Assembly: GCF_949628215.1 (NCBI RefSeq)
Contig: NC_134311.1
Location: 62,480,205 to 62,544,204, forward strand
Source: Phalacrocorax aristotelis
Lineage: Eukaryota > Chordata > Aves > Suliformes > Phalacrocoracidae
Direction of reading: 5' to 3'
DNA: 64,000 nucleotides
Part shown: one piece after another, positions 60,376-64,000 of the stretch
Numbering within the stretch: the stretch's first letter is position 1
Layout of the letters: each line of letters starts with the position of its first letter
Program-made: the position numbers and the translations under genes
The notes under the pieces: generated by a model
Told to the model about the DNA's origin: nothing
Databases searched by the model: none
Seen by the model: the letters and a program-made list of their open reading frames with translations, nothing else

Positions 60376-61255
60376 CCATAGAAATGTTGGTTGGACCTCT
60401 GGGGATCTCTAGTCTGACCTGCTGCTCAAAGAGGCCTATCACCAGCACCAGGTCAGGTCAGCTGGGCTTTACCTAGCTGAGTGGTGGAACCTTCAAGGGT
60501 GGTGATTTGAATACCTCCCCAGGTAACCCACTCCAGTGCTGCACCAACCTCCTGGTGAAAATGTTTTTCTTAATGCCTACCCTGGACAACCTGTGCTGCA
60601 GCTTGCTGCCATTGCCCCATGTCACATCACCTACAACAGCTAAGAAGAGTTGGGCTCCATTGTCTTAGTAACTCCCCTTTAAGGACTTGTAGGCTGCTAC
60701 AAGACCAGTCCTCACCTCATCTTCACCAGATTAAACAAGCCCAGCTCCCTCAGCCCCTCCTTACTGGTTCTGTGCTTTAGGTTCCAACATCCTGGAGCCC
60801 TCCATTGGCTTTTCTCCAGTTTCTCTACATCCCCCTTGAAGAGCAGGCCCAGCTTGCCTTATCCATGACAGGAGCACAGCTGGCTACTATTCACCCTGGC
60901 ATCCACCGTAACTTCGTGGTCCTTTTCATCCAAGTGCTGTTCAGCTTGTTGCTGCCCAGCCTGTACTCATGCGTCAGGTTAGTCCACCCCAGCTCCAGAA
61001 CTTCGTGCTGCAGGGTACCCAAGTCCGCACGTTTATCCAAGTGTCCATGGGCTGAAGTTCTGTCAGTCAGTGTCCCAGCCACGCTCCACATCTGGTGTCA
61101 TCTCCAGGCTGCAGAGAGTATGCTCAGTGCCGTTTTCCAGGTCATTGACAAAGGCATTGAACAACAACGGGCCCAGAATCAACCCTGAGGGTGCCCTGCT
61201 TGCAGCGGGCTGCCAAGCAGGCACTAGCCCTTGGTTGTTGCCCTTTGGTAAGGAG
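60376..61255 (-). mobile_element. CR1-type LINE, RT to 3' end, antisense
   Basis: Read on the minus strand, it begins with the RT block just before the catalytic motif (GLILGPLLFNAFVNDLENG in the frame 61431-61063). It runs through a heavily broken C-terminal region and ends at the CR1 3' tail near 60376 (…CCAGAGGTCCAACCAACATTTC…). Multiple stops and frameshifts are present. It is a different subfamily or age class from the copy at 10.7 kb, judged by its diverged post-RT region. Confidence 0.8.
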
Positions 61256-62207
61256 GAATAGCCACTGGATGTACTGAGTGTAGAAAACACGTCTCGCAGA
61301 GCTGGAAACAGTACTGTCATAGGCGGCCACCCAAGGTGCCTTTTAGCAGCAGGTTTGGGAAGTAGCTGTGGTTTCAGCGGTTGCTCTGCAGACACAAACC
61401 AAAACCCTGCAAGAGAGCTTGGGTGAAACATGCGCTGAGGCTGGGCATTCTCTTTTCAGACTAAAGCACAATAAATATACTGAGGTAGAGGGAAATAACG
61501 GATGCCATGACCCCATGAAATAACTGTATTCTTCATTTTGGCAAAACTAACAGAGAGATTGAATGGCATGTTCACTGGCTGAGACAGATGGGTGGCAGAA
61601 ACCAGAGGGTGGGACTGACATGAATTCCTCTCAGACATCTACCCGTGGGCACCAGTGTCCCAGCCTGGCCAGCTCTTGCATTAGAGGCTGGCAGCAAAGA
61701 AGCAGGAAAAAGAAATGAAACAGTGGAGACCGTAGCAATAGGAAGAATCCACATGTTTTCCACTTCACCAAAACTATTCCCAGTCCTACACTCCCCTGAG
61801 TATTAGCTACTGTACCCCAAGTATTTGCTAACCCACCGAAGCAGCCCGAACCAACTCTTGGCCTTCCCAACAGCTTTCAGAAATGGAAGCAGGGCACATG
61901 GGGTTAATTCCATTAATTACAAATCTCTACATGTCCGTCTGAAGATATATTTTAATGGAAAATAGCGTTGATTAAATGTATGCCTTCCAAGAACAATGTC
62001 TGCTATATCATAGATCATCTCCCATCTCCCTTGTTGCATTGCAACTCTGATCCCGTCACACCAGCTCATTTCCCCCAGGGAAGACTGTCATCCCACACAG
62101 GAAATACAGTGTGGCAGGAGAGTCCAGGCTGTAAAAGCAAAGGGGAATAAAAGATGCATTTTCCAAGACAAATATCTTTGTGCCAGCCAAAAAATGTTGC
62201 TATTCAC

Positions 62208-62244
<37 letters not shown>

Positions 62245-62559
62245 GAGAATAGCAAAGTCGTTTCTGTGGGTACTTTTCCATTTTATTAACTCCAGAATTA
62301 ACTCTAAATCTATTTGGGGAGAGCATTTTCTACAAATGCGCTGTCTTTTAGGAGCTGAAGAAAGTAGAAACTAGGAGTGGGCAGCATGAAAGAATCACTC
62401 TGTGTTTACTCTTCAAGTACGCTGTTTTAAACAGAGTTAGGAGAACAAATCTACACCATACATATACCCATCTGTTTCTGTTCACATTTTTATATTCTAT
62501 TTTTTAAAAAATCTCATTTCACAGAAGAACATGTTAGTCAAACATCTGTTCCAGCTTCG
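61256..62559. other. Unassigned DNA with an A-tract
   Basis: No gene is recognised. A near-pure A-tract at 62214-62246 follows a T6 run. If the flanking CR1 pieces belong to a single old insertion, this stretch would be where the rest of its endonuclease/RT lay, but no trace is visible. Confidence 0.4.
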
Positions 62560-62870
62560 GGATTGTCACTCTTCATGTTCATAGTCGTGCTGTAGTCATG
62601 GGATTTGTCCCACCAAGTTTCAGTAATGGCAACTAGGTCCTAGCTTTCTGGCAGCACGGTGGCTTCTGACTCCTCCTGTTCATTGCCTCATGCTGAGTGC
62701 ATTGGTGCAGAGGCACTTCAGATGGGCTGTTGGCCATGACATCTTAGAGGAACTTCCCTTAATTCCTTTGAGGTATTTCACTGGCATTTCCCTTTTGGCT
62801 CCTATTACCTCAGGAGCCCCTGGCTTTTCTCTGTAAGACTTTGTGTGCTCCAGTGTACCTAGCATGTCTC
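62560..62870 (-). mobile_element. CR1 ORF2 endonuclease-domain fragment, antisense
   Basis: On the minus strand the frame from 62865 contains a segment around HLKCLCTNALSM that matches the start of CR1 ORF2. After a frameshift near 62680 a second segment follows, ending with ETWWDKSHDYS, the characteristic CR1 endonuclease motif. It is a broken fragment in the same orientation as the RT piece at 60.4-61.3 kb. Confidence 0.7.
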
Positions 62871-63210
62871 ACAGCAACAGGCTGAGGGCTCTCACTAGCA
62901 CCTTGTCCCTCTAGCCTTGGCATGTCATCCCACAGCTTGTCACTGGCAAGCCTGATGTTATATCCCTCCCCCTTAAATTCTAGTCTTAAGTTTTATGGTA
63001 TATAAGCTCTATGTGTTATTTCAAAGTAACCTTTGGCAGAGTATCTTACCTGAATATTTCAGAATAGCTTCTAGTAAAACATGAAGCTATTGAATAAATA
63101 TTCACAAATTATCTCTTATAATCCTAAGGACCATGAAATTTGTTATTAAAAACACTGTTTTGTGTGACCACTGAGATTTAGGATTGCATTACTTGTTACA
63201 TAAAAAACTT

Positions 63211-63465
63211 CATAGAATCAGAGAATCCTAGAACCACAGAATCATTTGGGTTGGAAAGGACCTTTGGAGGTCATCTAGTCCAACGCCCCTGCAGTGAGCA
63301 GGGACATCTTCAACTAGATCAGGTTACTCAGAGCCCTGTCCAGCCTGACCTTGAATGTTTCCAGGGATGGGGCATCTACCACTGCTCTGGGCAACCTGGG
63401 CCAGGGTTTCACCACCCTCATTGTAAAAATTTTTTTCCTTATATCTAGTCTAAATCTACCCTCCT
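63211..63465 (-). mobile_element. CR1 3' end, antisense
   Basis: The + strand starts with CATAGAATCAGAGAATCCTA and GGGTTGGAAAGGACCTTTGG, the exact antisense form of the avian CR1 3' terminus, and extends to about 63465 through the antisense of the last ORF2 codons. It is the least diverged CR1 in the window, so relatively young. Confidence 0.92.
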
Positions 63466-64000
63466 TTAGTTTAAAACCAAATATGAAAATCTAAAATGTC
63501 TAAATGGTGTATTTAGTATAAATTTATAACAACTCTTCCTTGTGCTCTCAGTTTTATTTTTTTCATGGTTCACAGCATTTGTTTGAAAGACAAATTGTAA
63601 AAGGACAGAAAGAGTACAACTCAATGCAGAACAAACCAAGTCCAAGAGAAGCTGGCATTCCAAAGCACGGGCAAAAGGCAGCCCTAATTTCGAAGATGTA
63701 CTGAGCCCTTTTACTGCCTTCCTCTTTTTCAGAGAAGATAATGGACAAGGGAATTGGAAGAGGGAAGAAAAGCAGAATAGCTATAGAGAAGGAAATAAAA
63801 TGGGATGGAAAAGCAGATTATTACTTACCCTCCAGAAGCTAAGAGATGTTACAGGGACACCCTACCCAAACGACCCAGCAAGAACCTCCCTTTTCTAATG
63901 AACCCTTAAAGGTTGCATTATTTTTTTTTTTATCTGCCTCAGTCATGCAACTCAGGGTATGCAGCTTTCATATGGCCGCTAAACAATGCCTAGACAGGTG
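63466..64000. other. Window end, nothing recognised
   Basis: AT-rich sequence with two overlapping short minus-strand frames (63466-63663 and 63563-63748) and no recognised feature. Confidence 0.5.

Noticed and set aside
1-64000. CRISPR arrays, operons, riboswitches, phage genes, tRNA or rRNA genes
   Set aside because: The DNA is vertebrate nuclear sequence. No regularly spaced repeats, no tRNA cloverleaf boxes and no rRNA segments were noticed.

Overview
This window is vertebrate nuclear DNA, almost certainly from a bird. Nearly all interspersed repeats are CR1-type LINEs with the avian 3' tail, together with an ERV-L-type LTR family. The one clearly resolved gene is compact (about 30 kb) with spliced AG/GT exons. 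By general synteny knowledge this locus is Z-linked in chicken; that is inference, not something read from the window.

Layout. 1-16.9 kb is AT-rich intergenic DNA with no convincing gene. It carries an internally deleted CR1 (10.7-12.2 kb, + strand), a solo ERV-L-type LTR (13.9-14.5 kb, - strand) and two very old CR1/L3-like tails just upstream of the promoter. 16.9-18.2 kb is a strong CpG island holding the promoter and first exon of IL6ST. 17.5-48.0 kb is IL6ST itself, encoding gp130, the shared signal-transducing receptor of the IL-6 cytokine family. I resolve one 5' exon and fifteen coding exons with consistent splice phases, giving 916 residues. Its introns hold a truncated CR1, two short CR1 tails and two unexplained minus-strand reading-frame stretches. 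48.0 to roughly 53.3 kb is the probable long 3' UTR. 53.3-57.4 kb is GC-richer DNA with no identified gene, but it contains a plausible minus-strand signal-peptide exon. 57.4-59.2 kb is a decayed ERV-L-type provirus fragment (LTR, gag-like, protease-like and reverse-transcriptase-like parts). 60.4-63.5 kb carries three antisense CR1 pieces.

IL6ST is complete across the window: signal peptide, Ig-like domain, cytokine-receptor homology module with WSDWS, three membrane-proximal fibronectin III domains, transmembrane helix, box 1 and box 2 JAK-docking segments, a YSTV SHP2/SOCS3 site and four YxxQ STAT3 sites. The first exon raises an unusual point. Its ATG has a strong initiation context and is in frame with the usual start, so direct splicing of exon 1 to exon 2 would add 14 residues to the signal peptide.

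No exotic multi-gene system is visible. The items most worth a second look are the alternative start, the STAT-like/CRE/CCAAT-YY1 promoter cluster, a possible truncated soluble-receptor isoform in intron 9, the minus-strand open frame in intron 7 and the minus-strand candidate exon near 54.4 kb.
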